From Rhodococcus koreensis (GTDB lineage: Bacteria > Actinomycetota > Actinomycetes > Mycobacteriales > Mycobacteriaceae), in NCBI RefSeq assembly GCF_900105905.1, contig NZ_FNSV01000005.1, positions 8,993,811 through 9,057,810 of the forward strand: a stretch of 64,000 nucleotides of DNA, read 5' to 3'. The position numbers were made by a program, and so were the translations under genes. Position 1 is the stretch's first letter. The number at the start of each line of letters is the position of its first letter. Below, piece after piece: positions 43,433 to 52,700 of the stretch. The notes under the pieces are model-generated. The model had not been told where the DNA came from, ran no database searches, and saw nothing but the letters and a program-made list of their open reading frames with translations.

Positions 43433-44092
43433 GTGCCGATCACCGTGCTACTCGTCGACGACCAGGAACTGATGCGGATGGGCCTCAACATGGTGCTCGA
43501 CGCCCAGGACGACATCACCGTCGTCGGTGAGGCGAGCGACGGCGCGGCCGCCGTCGCCGCGGTTCGCAAACTCGAACCGGACGTGGTGTTGATGGACGTG
43601 CGCATGCCGGTGGTGGACGGGGTGAGCGCGACCGCCCAGATCCTGGAGTCCGGGGTCGCGAGCCGTGTGCTGGTGATGACCACGTTCGACCTCGACGAGC
43701 ACGCCATGGGTGCGTTGCGGGCGGGTGCCAGCGGGTTCCTGCTCAAGGACACCCCGTCGGAAGACCTGGTGTCGGCCATTCGCAGCGTGGCCGCGGGGGA
43801 TGCCGTGGTGTCGCCGAAGGTGACCCGGCGGTTGCTGGCGAGGTTCCTCGACGACGGTCCGGCGCCGCTGCGCGACCCGGAGATCCTCGACGTGCTGACC
43901 GAACGTGAGCGGGAGGTGCTGCAGTTGGTCGCCACCGGGCTGTCGAACACGGAGATCGCCGCTCAGCTGTTCCTGTCGGAGTCGACCATCAAATCGCACG
44001 TGGGCCGGATCCTCACCAAGTTGAACGTCCGCGACCGGGTGCAGGCAGTGGTGCTGGCCTACGAGACGGGCCTGGTGCGACCCGGCTCGTAG
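43433..44092 (+). CDS. NarL/DesR-type response regulator, orphan
   Basis: A 219-residue two-domain regulator. The receiver has VLLVDDQELMRMGLNMVLDA (acidic pocket), the phosphoacceptor Asp in DVVLMDVRMPVVDGV and the Lys in GFLLKDTPSEDLVSAI. The LuxR-type HTH reads LTEREREVLQLVATGLSNTE then IAAQLFLSESTIKSHVGRIL. GTG at 43433 lies 7 bases after TAGGTT. No histidine kinase is adjacent; the HisKA_3 kinase at 27525, itself lacking a partner, is a candidate. Confidence 0.9.
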   Translation: MPITVLLVDDQELMRMGLNMVLDAQDDITVVGEASDGAAAVAAVRKLEPDVVLMDVRMPVVDGVSATAQILESGVASRVLVMTTFDLDEHAMGALRAGASGFLLKDTPSEDLVSAIRSVAAGDAVVSPKVTRRLLARFLDDGPAPLRDPEILDVLTEREREVLQLVATGLSNTEIAAQLFLSESTIKSHVGRILTKLNVRDRVQAVVLAYETGLVRPGS

Positions 44093-44119
44093 GCCGGCGG
44101 GTGGGGAAGCGTACTGCCG

Positions 44120-44737
44120 TCAGACGGTGAAGGTGCCGACGGTCGGGACCACCGTGCACGTGATGGCGTCGGCGTAGCCGACCGTGCCGAACATCGTCGC
44201 GAGAACCGTGCCCTTGCCGGTGTCGACGATCTTCGACAGCAGCGGGGTGCCCAAGATCGGCAGTTTGTCGTCGAGTTTGACGATGCCGCCCTGGAACGTG
44301 GTCAGGTTGATCCACGCGACGCTGAGTTCGGACGACTGCGGGATCGCGACGTAGGCGGGGATCGCCTGGAAGCGGAGTTGGTTCGCGCTGATCTGGGGGA
44401 ACAGGTTCGGTCCGCCCTGGGCGCTGGCCAGCGTGACGGTCGCGGGTTTGTCGGCGACGCCGCACCCGAGGGTGGGGGACGGGTACATGAAGTCCTGCGG
44501 CGTGGTGAGTCCGACTTCGAGCACGTCCTTCGGGATGAACATGCTGGCGCCGAGAAGTGCGTCGACGGCGGCGGTCGCGGCGGGGGAGACCTCGGTGGCC
44601 AGCGCCTGCAGTTCGGCGGCGCCCTTTGCGAAGTCGGCGACCGGTGCTGCCGACGCCGGTCCCGAAGACAGCATGCCGAAGGCGGCTGCGGACGCGAGAA
44701 CGATTGCGGCTCGGCGGAAGACTGTGGGACGAGTCAT
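44120..44737 (-). CDS. Secreted hypothetical protein
   Basis: A 205-residue protein with a classical signal peptide (MTRPTVFRRAAIVLASAAAF, cleavage after ASAAPA-type motif). The mature part is Ala-rich at first, then beta-type with LGCGVADKPATVTLASAQGG and an apparent pair of cysteines (the second in DAITCTVVP), likely a disulfide. The layout resembles short secreted envelope proteins of mycolata. GAGGAG precedes the ATG at 44737. Function is unknown. Confidence 0.72.
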   Translation of the reverse strand: MTRPTVFRRAAIVLASAAAFGMLSSGPASAAPVADFAKGAAELQALATEVSPAATAAVDALLGASMFIPKDVLEVGLTTPQDFMYPSPTLGCGVADKPATVTLASAQGGPNLFPQISANQLRFQAIPAYVAIPQSSELSVAWINLTTFQGGIVKLDDKLPILGTPLLSKIVDTGKGTVLATMFGTVGYADAITCTVVPTVGTFTV

Positions 44738-44940
44738 TTCGGCTCCTCGTTGTGCGCGGGATCGGAAGACCCCCATCGCAGTGAACTGCATCATGCCCAG
44801 AGTCTCAATGTCAACTTGAGGTTTAGCATCGTGCCCGCTTCGATATCTGCGGCCGGGAGAAAATCGGCGCCGTCGAACGTTGAACGAGCAGACGGTTGAC
44901 CCCAGACCCCCGATGAACCGGCCGTCCGAAAGGGGGCGTC

Positions 44941-45447
44941 ATGTACGCCGCACTGTTCCTGTTGTACGTAGTGGTGGAGATCGCCGCGCTCGTCCTGGTC
45001 GGTCACGCGATCGGCGTGCTGTGGACGGTGCTCCTCCTGCTCGGGGGAACGCTGATCGGACTGCTGCTGATGCGGTCGCAGTGGCGTCGTGTGATGGACG
45101 GCCTGCGCCGGGCGGCGGGCGGCGACGGATCCCCGGGGGCCGCGGTCGCGGACGGTGCACTCGTCGCGCTGGGCTCCGCCCTGATGTTCGTTCCCGGCCT
45201 GGTCACCTCGGTGCTCGGACTGCTCTTCCTCATTCCCCCCACCCGGTGGGCCCTCCGGCCCGTCGTGGTCCTGCTGGCAGGCGGCCGCGCCGCGACCGTC
45301 GCGGCCGGGGCCGAGGCCTTCGCGCGGGCACCCCGGCGCGGACGCGGCGAGGTGATCGAGGGAGAGGTGGTCGACGAGGTCTTCGAGGGCGAAGTGATCG
45401 ACGAGGACCCCCGAACCCCGACCCGTGATCCCCGCGTTCTGCCCTAA
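44941..45447 (+). CDS. fxsA: FxsA-family membrane protein
   Basis: A 168-residue membrane protein with three or four hydrophobic segments; YVVVEIAALVLVGHAIGVLW and LGSALMFVPGLVTSVLGLLF are the family's core. The C-terminus is charged and repetitive (VIEGEVVDEVFEGEVIDED). FxsA was named for suppressing F-exclusion of phage T7, and its normal role is unsettled. A strong AAAGGGGG site precedes the ATG. It begins the conserved fxsA-amidohydrolase-lnt-ppm1 run. Confidence 0.88.
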   Translation: MYAALFLLYVVVEIAALVLVGHAIGVLWTVLLLLGGTLIGLLLMRSQWRRVMDGLRRAAGGDGSPGAAVADGALVALGSALMFVPGLVTSVLGLLFLIPPTRWALRPVVVLLAGGRAATVAAGAEAFARAPRRGRGEVIEGEVVDEVFEGEVIDEDPRTPTRDPRVLP

Positions 45448-45465
45448 CAGGCAGACTGGTTGCCT

Positions 45466-47064
45466 GTGACTACACAACTGCTGGTCGGCGGCCGAATCTA
45501 CAGTTCCTTTGCTCCAGACGCCACGTCGATGGCAGTGACCGACGGCGTCGTGTCGTGGGTCGGCGACGACCGCGCGGCCCGCGCGCTGCACCCCGGCGCC
45601 GACGTGGTCGACCTCGGCGGGGCGTTCGTCACACCGGCGTTCGTCGACACCCACGTGCACGTCACGGCGCTCGGCCTGAACATCGTCGGACTCGACCTGG
45701 TGGGGGTCGGTTCGCTCCGCGAGTGCCTCGACCGGCTCGCGTCCTTCGCCCGCACCCATTCCGACGCGGTCATCTGGGGACACGGCTGGGACGAATCGGC
45801 GTGGCCGGAAGGCACTGGCCCGACCACGACGCAACTCGACGAGGCCGCCCCCGGACGCACTGTGTACCTGTCCCGGATCGACGTCCACTCGGCCGTGTGC
45901 TCGACGGCCCTGCGCCGGTCGGTCCCGGATCTGAGCGAGACCTCGGGGTTCTCGTCCGAGGGGCCGCTGACCTTCGAGGCGCACCACGCCGCCCGCACCG
46001 TCGCCCGCTCGCTGTTGACGGCCGGGCAGCGGTCCGCCGCCCGCGTCGCCGCCCTCGACGCCATCGCCTCGCGCGGCATCGTCGCGGTCCACGAGTGCGG
46101 CGGACCCGACATCGCCGGACTCGACGATTTCCGTGAACTCCTCGCCACCCCGCACTGCGTCGAGGTCCGCGGCTACTGGGGTGAGGCGGTCACCGACGCC
46201 GACGAGGCCAGGAAGTTGCTCGACGCCACCGGCGCGCACGCGCTGGGCGGCGACCTGTTCATCGACGGATCCCTCGGCTCGCACACGGCGTGGCTCAGCG
46301 AACCCTATGCGGACCTGGACGGTGGCACCGGCAAGAGCTACCTCGGAGTCGACGAGATCGCCGCGCACGTGCGCGCCTGCACGATCGCCGGCATCCAGGC
46401 CGGGTTCCACGTCATCGGCGACGCCGCCGTCCGGGCCGCGGTCGACGCGTTCGCCGTCGTCGCCGACGAGTTGGGCGGTCCCGCCGTCGCGGCCGCCGGG
46501 CACCGACTCGAGCACGCCGAAATGATGACCGGTGACGACGCGGCGCGGCTGGCGCAGTGGGGTGTGATCGCCAGCGTCCAGCCCGCATTCGACGCCCTGT
46601 GGGGCGGAACCGACGGCCTGTACGCGCAGCGCCTCGGAACCGAGCGTGCCGTCACCCTCAACCCGTTCGCCGCCGCCGCGTCTGCCGGGGTGTCGCTCGC
46701 ACTGAGCTCCGACGCACCCGTCACCCCGGTCGAACCCTGGGCGATGCTGCGCGCGGCCGTCCACCACCGCACACCCGGCAGCGGGATCTCCCCGCGCGCC
46801 GCGTTCTCGGCCGCCACCCGCGGTGCGTGGCGTGCCGGGGGGGTCCGCGACGGGCTCGCCGGGACGCTCGCTCCGGGTGCGCCGGCGTCGTACGCCGTGT
46901 GGGATGCGGGCGAACTGGTGGTCAGTGCCCCCAAGGATTCCGTGCAGCGGTGGTCGACCGATCCCCGGTCCCGGGTGCCCGCCCTGCCGCGTCTCGAGGA
47001 CGACGCGCCCACGCCGGTCCTGCTGCGTTCGGTTCACCGGGGGAGCGTCGTCCATGAGCGGTAG
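45466..47064 (+). CDS. YtcJ-type amidohydrolase in the fxsA-lnt cluster
   Basis: A 532-residue metal-dependent amidohydrolase. Metal ligands lie in VTPAFVDTHVHVTALGLNIV (HxH), GFHVIGDAAVRAAVDAFAVV, AAGHRLEHAEMM and LALSSDAPVTPVEPW. GTG at 45466 is preferred; TTG at 45460 is in frame. The 3' end overlaps lnt by 11 bases, which implies coupled translation. It is related to, but not a copy of, the amidohydrolase at 36553. Substrate unknown. Confidence 0.85.
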   Translation: MTTQLLVGGRIYSSFAPDATSMAVTDGVVSWVGDDRAARALHPGADVVDLGGAFVTPAFVDTHVHVTALGLNIVGLDLVGVGSLRECLDRLASFARTHSDAVIWGHGWDESAWPEGTGPTTTQLDEAAPGRTVYLSRIDVHSAVCSTALRRSVPDLSETSGFSSEGPLTFEAHHAARTVARSLLTAGQRSAARVAALDAIASRGIVAVHECGGPDIAGLDDFRELLATPHCVEVRGYWGEAVTDADEARKLLDATGAHALGGDLFIDGSLGSHTAWLSEPYADLDGGTGKSYLGVDEIAAHVRACTIAGIQAGFHVIGDAAVRAAVDAFAVVADELGGPAVAAAGHRLEHAEMMTGDDAARLAQWGVIASVQPAFDALWGGTDGLYAQRLGTERAVTLNPFAAAASAGVSLALSSDAPVTPVEPWAMLRAAVHHRTPGSGISPRAAFSAATRGAWRAGGVRDGLAGTLAPGAPASYAVWDAGELVVSAPKDSVQRWSTDPRSRVPALPRLEDDAPTPVLLRSVHRGSVVHER

Positions 47065-48757
47065 CACGACGGCACACTGGACCACCGGAAAGCGGGGCGT
47101 GCTCGTGCGCTCCGTCCTGTCGGTGGCCGCAGGATTCCTCGTCTTCGGCGGATTTCCGCCCCGCCCCCTGTGGTTTCTCGCTCCCGTCGGCATCGCCCTG
47201 CTGACGCTCGTCCTCACCGGTGCCGGCGGCGCGGCGCCGCGGCTGCGCGCGGGCTTCGGGTACGGCTACCTCGCGGGACTCGGTTTTCTCGTGCCGCTGC
47301 TCCCGTGGATCGGGGTGTTCGTCGGTGCCCTCCCGTGGCTCGCGCTCGCAGCGGTCGAGTCGCTGTTCATCGGACTGTTCGGCGTACTCGCCGTGCTGGT
47401 CTCCCGGCTGCGCTGGGCGCCGCTGTGGATCGCGGCGTGCTGGTCGCTGACGGAATGGCTGCGGGCGAGCGTGCCGTTCGGCGGCTTCCCCTGGGGGCGG
47501 TTGGCGTTCGGCCAGTCGGAGGGCTGGTTCCTGCCGCTCGCGAGCATCGGGGGTTCCCCGCTGCTCAGCTTCGCCGTCGCGCTGACCGGCGCCGGACTGG
47601 CGTCCGTCGCGGTGACGGTGCGGGCCCGGTCGGGCGGCGCCACGAACTGGGTGCGGCCGCTCGCAGGCGGTCTGGTCGCCGCGCTCGCCGCGACGGTCGT
47701 CTCCCTCGCGCTGTGGCCGGCACTGCCGGGAATGCACTCGGGCGACCGGACGATCACCGTCGCCGCGATCCAGGGCAGCGTCCCCAAACTCGGTCTCGAC
47801 TTCAACGACCAACGCAAACGCGTCCTCGACAATCACGTGAACCGCACCCTCGAACTCGCCGACGACGTGGCGTCGGGCGCGGCGCCGCAACCCGACCTCG
47901 TCGTCTGGCCCGAGAACGCATCCGACATCGACCCGCTGCGCAACGCCGACGCCGCCGCGGACATCTCCCGCGCGTCCGAGGCGATCGGCGCACCCATCCT
48001 GGTGGGCGCGGTGCTCGTGAACTCCGACCGCACCACCACCAACTCGGTGATCGTGTGGGACGGCGACGCCGGACCGCAGGAGCGGCACGACAAGAAGATC
48101 ATCCAGCCGTTCGGCGAATACCTGCCGTATCGCGGATTCTTCCGGCACTTCTCCTCGTACGCCGACCGCGCCGGCAACTTCGTTCCCGGCGACGGTGACG
48201 GCGTCGTCCACGCGAACGGGATCGCGGTCGGCGTCGCGACCTGCTACGAGGTCGCCTTCGACCGGGCGTTCGAGCAGTCGGTGCGCAGCGGCGCCGAACT
48301 CCTCGCGGTCCCCACCAACAACGCCACGTTCGGCGACACCGAAATGACCTACCAGCAACTGGCCATGTCGAAGGTGCGGGCCGTGGAGCACGGGCGCGCC
48401 GTCGTCGTGGCCGCCACCAGCGGTGTGAGCGCGATCATCGGACCCGACGGGGCCACGGTGGCGGAAACTCCGCTCTTCGTCCCCGCGGCCCTGGTGTCGC
48501 AGGTGCCGCTGAGCACCGGTACTACGCTGGCTAGTCGGCTCGGCCCGATTCCGGAGATTCTTCTCTGTGTCGGCGCCGTCGCTGCCGTCGCGTTCGCCGT
48601 GGTGCAACGACGACGCACCGTTCGCACACTGAGTCACAGCAGTACCGAGAAGGCGCCGGCAGATGCCGGCAGGGAGGATCCTCATGACATCGGAGACCGG
48701 TTCCGGGCAGAGCGGGGCACCGAGCGCACGGACTCTGGTGATCATTCCGACGTATGA
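47054..48757 (+). CDS. lnt: Apolipoprotein N-acyltransferase
   Basis: A 567-residue enzyme that N-acylates the lipid-modified cysteine of lipoproteins in the cytoplasmic membrane. About six to seven membrane spans come first (SVLSVAAGFLVFGGFPPRPL onward). The nitrilase-fold catalytic domain then shows the triad: Glu in LVVWPENASDID, Lys in QERHDKKIIQPFGEYLPYRG and Cys in VGVATCYEVAFDRAFEQS. In M. tuberculosis this half is fused to Ppm1; here it is separate. The last 25 codons overlap the ppm1 5' end by 74 bases. Confidence 0.92.
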   Translation: MSGSTTAHWTTGKRGVLVRSVLSVAAGFLVFGGFPPRPLWFLAPVGIALLTLVLTGAGGAAPRLRAGFGYGYLAGLGFLVPLLPWIGVFVGALPWLALAAVESLFIGLFGVLAVLVSRLRWAPLWIAACWSLTEWLRASVPFGGFPWGRLAFGQSEGWFLPLASIGGSPLLSFAVALTGAGLASVAVTVRARSGGATNWVRPLAGGLVAALAATVVSLALWPALPGMHSGDRTITVAAIQGSVPKLGLDFNDQRKRVLDNHVNRTLELADDVASGAAPQPDLVVWPENASDIDPLRNADAAADISRASEAIGAPILVGAVLVNSDRTTTNSVIVWDGDAGPQERHDKKIIQPFGEYLPYRGFFRHFSSYADRAGNFVPGDGDGVVHANGIAVGVATCYEVAFDRAFEQSVRSGAELLAVPTNNATFGDTEMTYQQLAMSKVRAVEHGRAVVVAATSGVSAIIGPDGATVAETPLFVPAALVSQVPLSTGTTLASRLGPIPEILLCVGAVAAVAFAVVQRRRTVRTLSHSSTEKAPADAGREDPHDIGDRFRAERGTERTDSGDHSDV

Positions 48758-49466
48758 CGAGCGGGAGAATCTCGGCCCGATCGTGCGGCGCCTGCATGCG
48801 GCGCTGCCGCGGACGCATGTTCTCGTCGTCGACGACGGCAGCCCCGACGGCACCGGAGACGTCGCGGATGCCCTCGCGTCGAACGACGACGCCGGTCGCA
48901 TCCACGTGATGCACCGGACGGAGAAGAACGGTCTCGGCGCCGCCTACATCGCCGGCTTCCGGTGGGGCCTGGACCGCGACTACACCGTGCTCGTCGAAAT
49001 GGACGCCGACGGCAGCCACGCCCCGGAACAGTTGCATCGCCTGCTCGACCAGGTCGATGCCGGTGCCGACCTCGTCCTCGGGTCGCGGTACGTGCCGGGC
49101 GGCACGGTGGTCAACTGGCCGAAACACCGCGAGTGGCTGTCACGCGGCGGGAACATCTACTCACGGCTGGCCCTCGGCGTGAAGATCAAGGACATCACCG
49201 GCGGGTACCGCGCATACCGCCGTGAGGTGCTCGAGAAGCTCGACCTCGCCGCGGTGGAGTCACACGGCTACTGCTTCCAGGTGGACCTGGCTTGGCGGGC
49301 CATTCAGGAGGGCTTCACGGTCCGTGAGGTTCCGATCACGTTCACGGAGCGGGAGATCGGTGAATCCAAGATGAGCGGCGGGATCGTCCGCGAGGCCCTC
49401 CTCAAGGTCACCCAGTGGGGGCTGCGGAACCGGATCGCCCGGATCAAGGGTGTGGCCGCCGGATAG
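48684..49466 (+). CDS. ppm1: Polyprenol-phosphate mannosyltransferase (Ppm1, GT2)
   Basis: A 260-residue dolichol-phosphate-mannose-synthase-like GT2 enzyme that makes polyprenyl-phosphomannose, the mannose donor for lipomannan and for protein O-mannosylation. Family motifs are LVIIPTYDERENLGPIVRRL, VLVVDDGSPDGTGDVADAL, LVEMDADGSHAPEQL (DAD metal site) and VKIKDITGGYRAYRREVL. The ATG at 48684 has GGGAGGA at 48671-48677. It overlaps lnt by 74 bases, so the pair is a split form of the fused mycobacterial Lnt-Ppm1. A hairpin terminator follows. Confidence 0.93.
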   Translation: MTSETGSGQSGAPSARTLVIIPTYDERENLGPIVRRLHAALPRTHVLVVDDGSPDGTGDVADALASNDDAGRIHVMHRTEKNGLGAAYIAGFRWGLDRDYTVLVEMDADGSHAPEQLHRLLDQVDAGADLVLGSRYVPGGTVVNWPKHREWLSRGGNIYSRLALGVKIKDITGGYRAYRREVLEKLDLAAVESHGYCFQVDLAWRAIQEGFTVREVPITFTEREIGESKMSGGIVREALLKVTQWGLRNRIARIKGVAAG

Positions 49467-49480
49467 CTCCCGGCCGACCG

Positions 49481-49514
49481 CTGCCCCATTCCTTCTCCGG
49501 AAGGCGTGGGGCAG
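49481..49514 (+). terminator. Hairpin terminator after ppm1
   Basis: CTGCCCCA (49481-49488) pairs with TGGGGCAG (49507-49514), with an inner CCTTC/GAAGG stem and a 4-base loop. It begins 15 bases after the ppm1 stop. No strong T-run follows. Confidence 0.65.
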
Positions 49515-49690
49515 TTCTACGTAGACCGCCGACAAACATGATGTACATGGGAATATGCCCGAGATGTCCACATCGTGAGACACGTTGAAACGGTCCGAAC
49601 CGCTCGTCCGATAGGAACCTGAAGCGTACTCCCGGGTAATGTTCGGTAAATTCCCAGGTTCGCGGGTCACTATGAGTTTCTTGGGTGGCC

Positions 49691-49725
49691 GGTGGGTTCT
49701 TCCCACCGCCGGAGTGGGAAGAGGA
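49691..49725 (+). promoter_or_regulatory. Alternative hairpins covering the NRPS ribosome site
   Basis: TCTTCCCAC (49698-49706) can pair with GTGGGAAGA (49714-49722), which includes the start of the AGAGGA ribosome site (49720-49725). GGTGGG (49691-49696) can instead pair with CCCACC (49702-49707). The two stems share 49702-49706, so only one can form, a switch-like arrangement just upstream of the GTG. Confidence 0.4.
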
Positions 49726-49733
49726 CGAACAAG

Positions 49734-52700
49734 GTGGTCGAAGCTGTACCGGGTGGTGACGTGACCGCGGAAGGTCGCATTCCGGACGGTGCATTTCCGC
49801 TCTCCGCCGCTCAGCGGGGCATGTGGTTCGCCCAGCAGCTCGATCCCGCAGTGCCCGTCAACATCGCGCAGTGCGTCGAACTGGTGGGTGCCCTCGACGT
49901 CCCGCTGCTGTCGGAGTCGCTGATCGCCGCGGGCCGCGAACTCGGCTCCGCCTTCCTCCGCCTCGTCGAGGTCGACGGAGTTCCCTACCAGCTGATCGAT
50001 CCGACGCTGGAGGCATCGGTCAGGTTGGTCGACCTGCAGCACGAGCCCGATCCGAGGGCGGCGGCCACGGAGTGGATGCGGCGGGAGTACACCACCCCGC
50101 TCGACGTGTGCCGCGACCGGCTGGTGACCTCGGCGGTCCTGCGGATCGGGCCGAACCACCACTACTGGTACTGCCGCGTGCACCACGTCGCACTCGACGG
50201 CATGGGCTCGGTGACGCTCGTCGACCGGACCGCGGAGCTGTACACCGCGGCCGTCGAGGGGCGCACTGTGGCGCCGTCCAAGGCCGCCGAACTCACCGAC
50301 GTCGCCCGCGTCGACGACGACTACCGGACGTCGTCGCGCTACCTCGCCGACCGGGAGTACTGGTCCGAGCGGGCATCTACCCTCGGCGAACCGCACAGCC
50401 TCGTCGACCGGACCGCCCCCGCGCGGGCACGCAGTCGCACGACGGGCGGCCAGATCCCCGGCCCCCTCGTCGACCACCTCGACGCCGCGACGAACCGCCA
50501 CGACTCGTCGGCCGCCTTCGAAGTCATCGCCGCCTTCGCCGCTTATCTCGCCCGAATGACCGGACGCGAAGAGGTCGCGGTCAGTCTGCCCGTCACCGCC
50601 CGCACCACCGCGCTGCTCCGCCGCTCCGGCGGCATGGTGTCCAACGTCGTCCCGCTTCGCCTGCACGTGCGCCCGGACATGACGAACGCCGATGTGGTGG
50701 CAGCGGTCCGATTGGAGGTCACCGCGGCGCTCCGGCACCAGCGGTACCCGCACATCGACATCCGGCGCGACGCCGCCACCGATCATCAGGGCTTCTACGG
50801 CCCACTGATCAACGTCATGCTGTTCCACACCGAGATCACCCTCGGCAGCATCGTCGGCCGCCTCGAACTGCTGTCCACCGGCCCCATCAGTGACCTCGCC
50901 GTCAACGTCTACCACGGCGTCGCCGGCACCAGCCTCAACCTCGACCTCGAGGCCAACCCGGACCTGTACTCCGAAGACGCCCTCCACGCCCACCACGCCC
51001 GCTTCACCCGATTCCTCGGCGCTTTCCTCACCTCCGACACCGGCGCCCCGCGGCTGATCGGCGACCTCGAGATCCTCGACGACGACGAACGCCGCAACCT
51101 GGTTCCGGCCACCGGACGCGCCGGATTCGCACCGGTCACGCTGCCGGACCTGCTTGCCGGCGCCGTCCGCGGCAACCCGGACGGTGACGCCCTCGTCGCG
51201 CCCGGGCCCGGGCCATCCGCCGACACTCTCAGCTACCGCGCCCTGGACGACACCTCGAACCGGCTCGCCCGTCTCCTGATCGACCTCCAGGTCGGCCCGG
51301 AGATCGTGGTGGCGTTGGCATTGCCGCGGTCGCGGGAGTCGGTGTCGAGTGTGTGGGCGGTGGCGAAGGCGGGAGCGGCGTTCGTTCCGGTCGATCCGAG
51401 CTATCCGGCTGACCGCATCGCGTTCATGCTGGAGGATTGTGGTGCGCCGATCGGTGTCACGACGGCGGCATTGCGGGCGGGTTTGCCGGATTCGACACTG
51501 TGGTTGGTTCTCGACGACGACGAATTTTTGTCGGCCGTTGCCGCATATCCGGCGGATGCGGTGACCGATGCCGATCGGACGCGGGCGTTGTCGGTGGATC
51601 ATCCGGCATATGTGATTTACACCTCGGGGTCGACGGGACGGCCGAAGGGTGTGGCGGTCACGCATCGTGGTCTGGTGAATCTGGCGGCGGACGAGCGGGA
51701 CCGTCTGGTGGTGTCGGTGGGTTCGCGGGTGTTGCATTTCGCGTCGCCGAGTTTCGATGCGTCGGTGTTCGAGTTGGTGATGGCGGTCTGTGCGGGGGCC
51801 ACGCTGGTGGTGGCGCCGACCACGATTTACGGTGGGTCGGAGTTGGCGGAGTTTGTGGCCGACCACGAGGTGTCGCATGCGTTCTGCACGCCGGCGGCGT
51901 TGGCGTCGCTCGATCACCGTGGTCTGGACCATCTGCGGACTGTGGTGGTGGCGGGTGATGTGTGTCCGCCGGAGTTGGTGGCGCGGTGGGCGCCGGGCCG
52001 GGTGATGGTCAATGCGTACGGTCCGAGTGAGACGACGATCATGTCGTCGGCGACGGGTCCGCTGGTGCCCGGACAGGCGGTGAGTGTCGGGTCACCGACC
52101 GTGGGTGTCGATCTCGTCGTCCTCGATGACCGGTTGCGTCCGGTCCCGCTCGGGGTGCGCGGTGAGCTGTATGTCCTCGGCTCCAGCTTGGCTCGGGGGT
52201 ATGTGCGCCGGGCGGGGTTGACGGCGGGACGGTTTGTGGCGTCGCCGTTCGGTGCGGGTGGCCGGATGTATCGCACGGGTGATGTGGTCCGCTGGGTGGC
52301 CTCGCAGGGCGGGTCTTGGGTTCTGGAGTTTCTGGGCCGCAGTGATTTTCAGGTCAAGATCCGTGGGTTCCGGATCGAATTGGGTGAGATCGACGCCGTG
52401 TTGGCGTCGCATCCGGTGGTGGAGTTCGCGCACACGGTCGGCTATGACGACGGGAGCGGAAATACTCGCTTGGTGTCGTATGTGCTGCCGGCGCCGGCAG
52501 CGGACATCGAAACCCGGGTGTTGTCGGAGTTCGTCGGGGAGCGTCTTCCCGGGTACATGGTGCCGTCGTCGATCGTGGTGTTGGATTCGCTGCCGTTGAC
52601 CCCGGCGGGCAAACTGGACCGCAACGCCCTGCCTGCACCGGTATTCGCCGCACGCTCGGCCGACATCGTGCGCCCGAGAACGGTCACCGAGGAGATCCTT

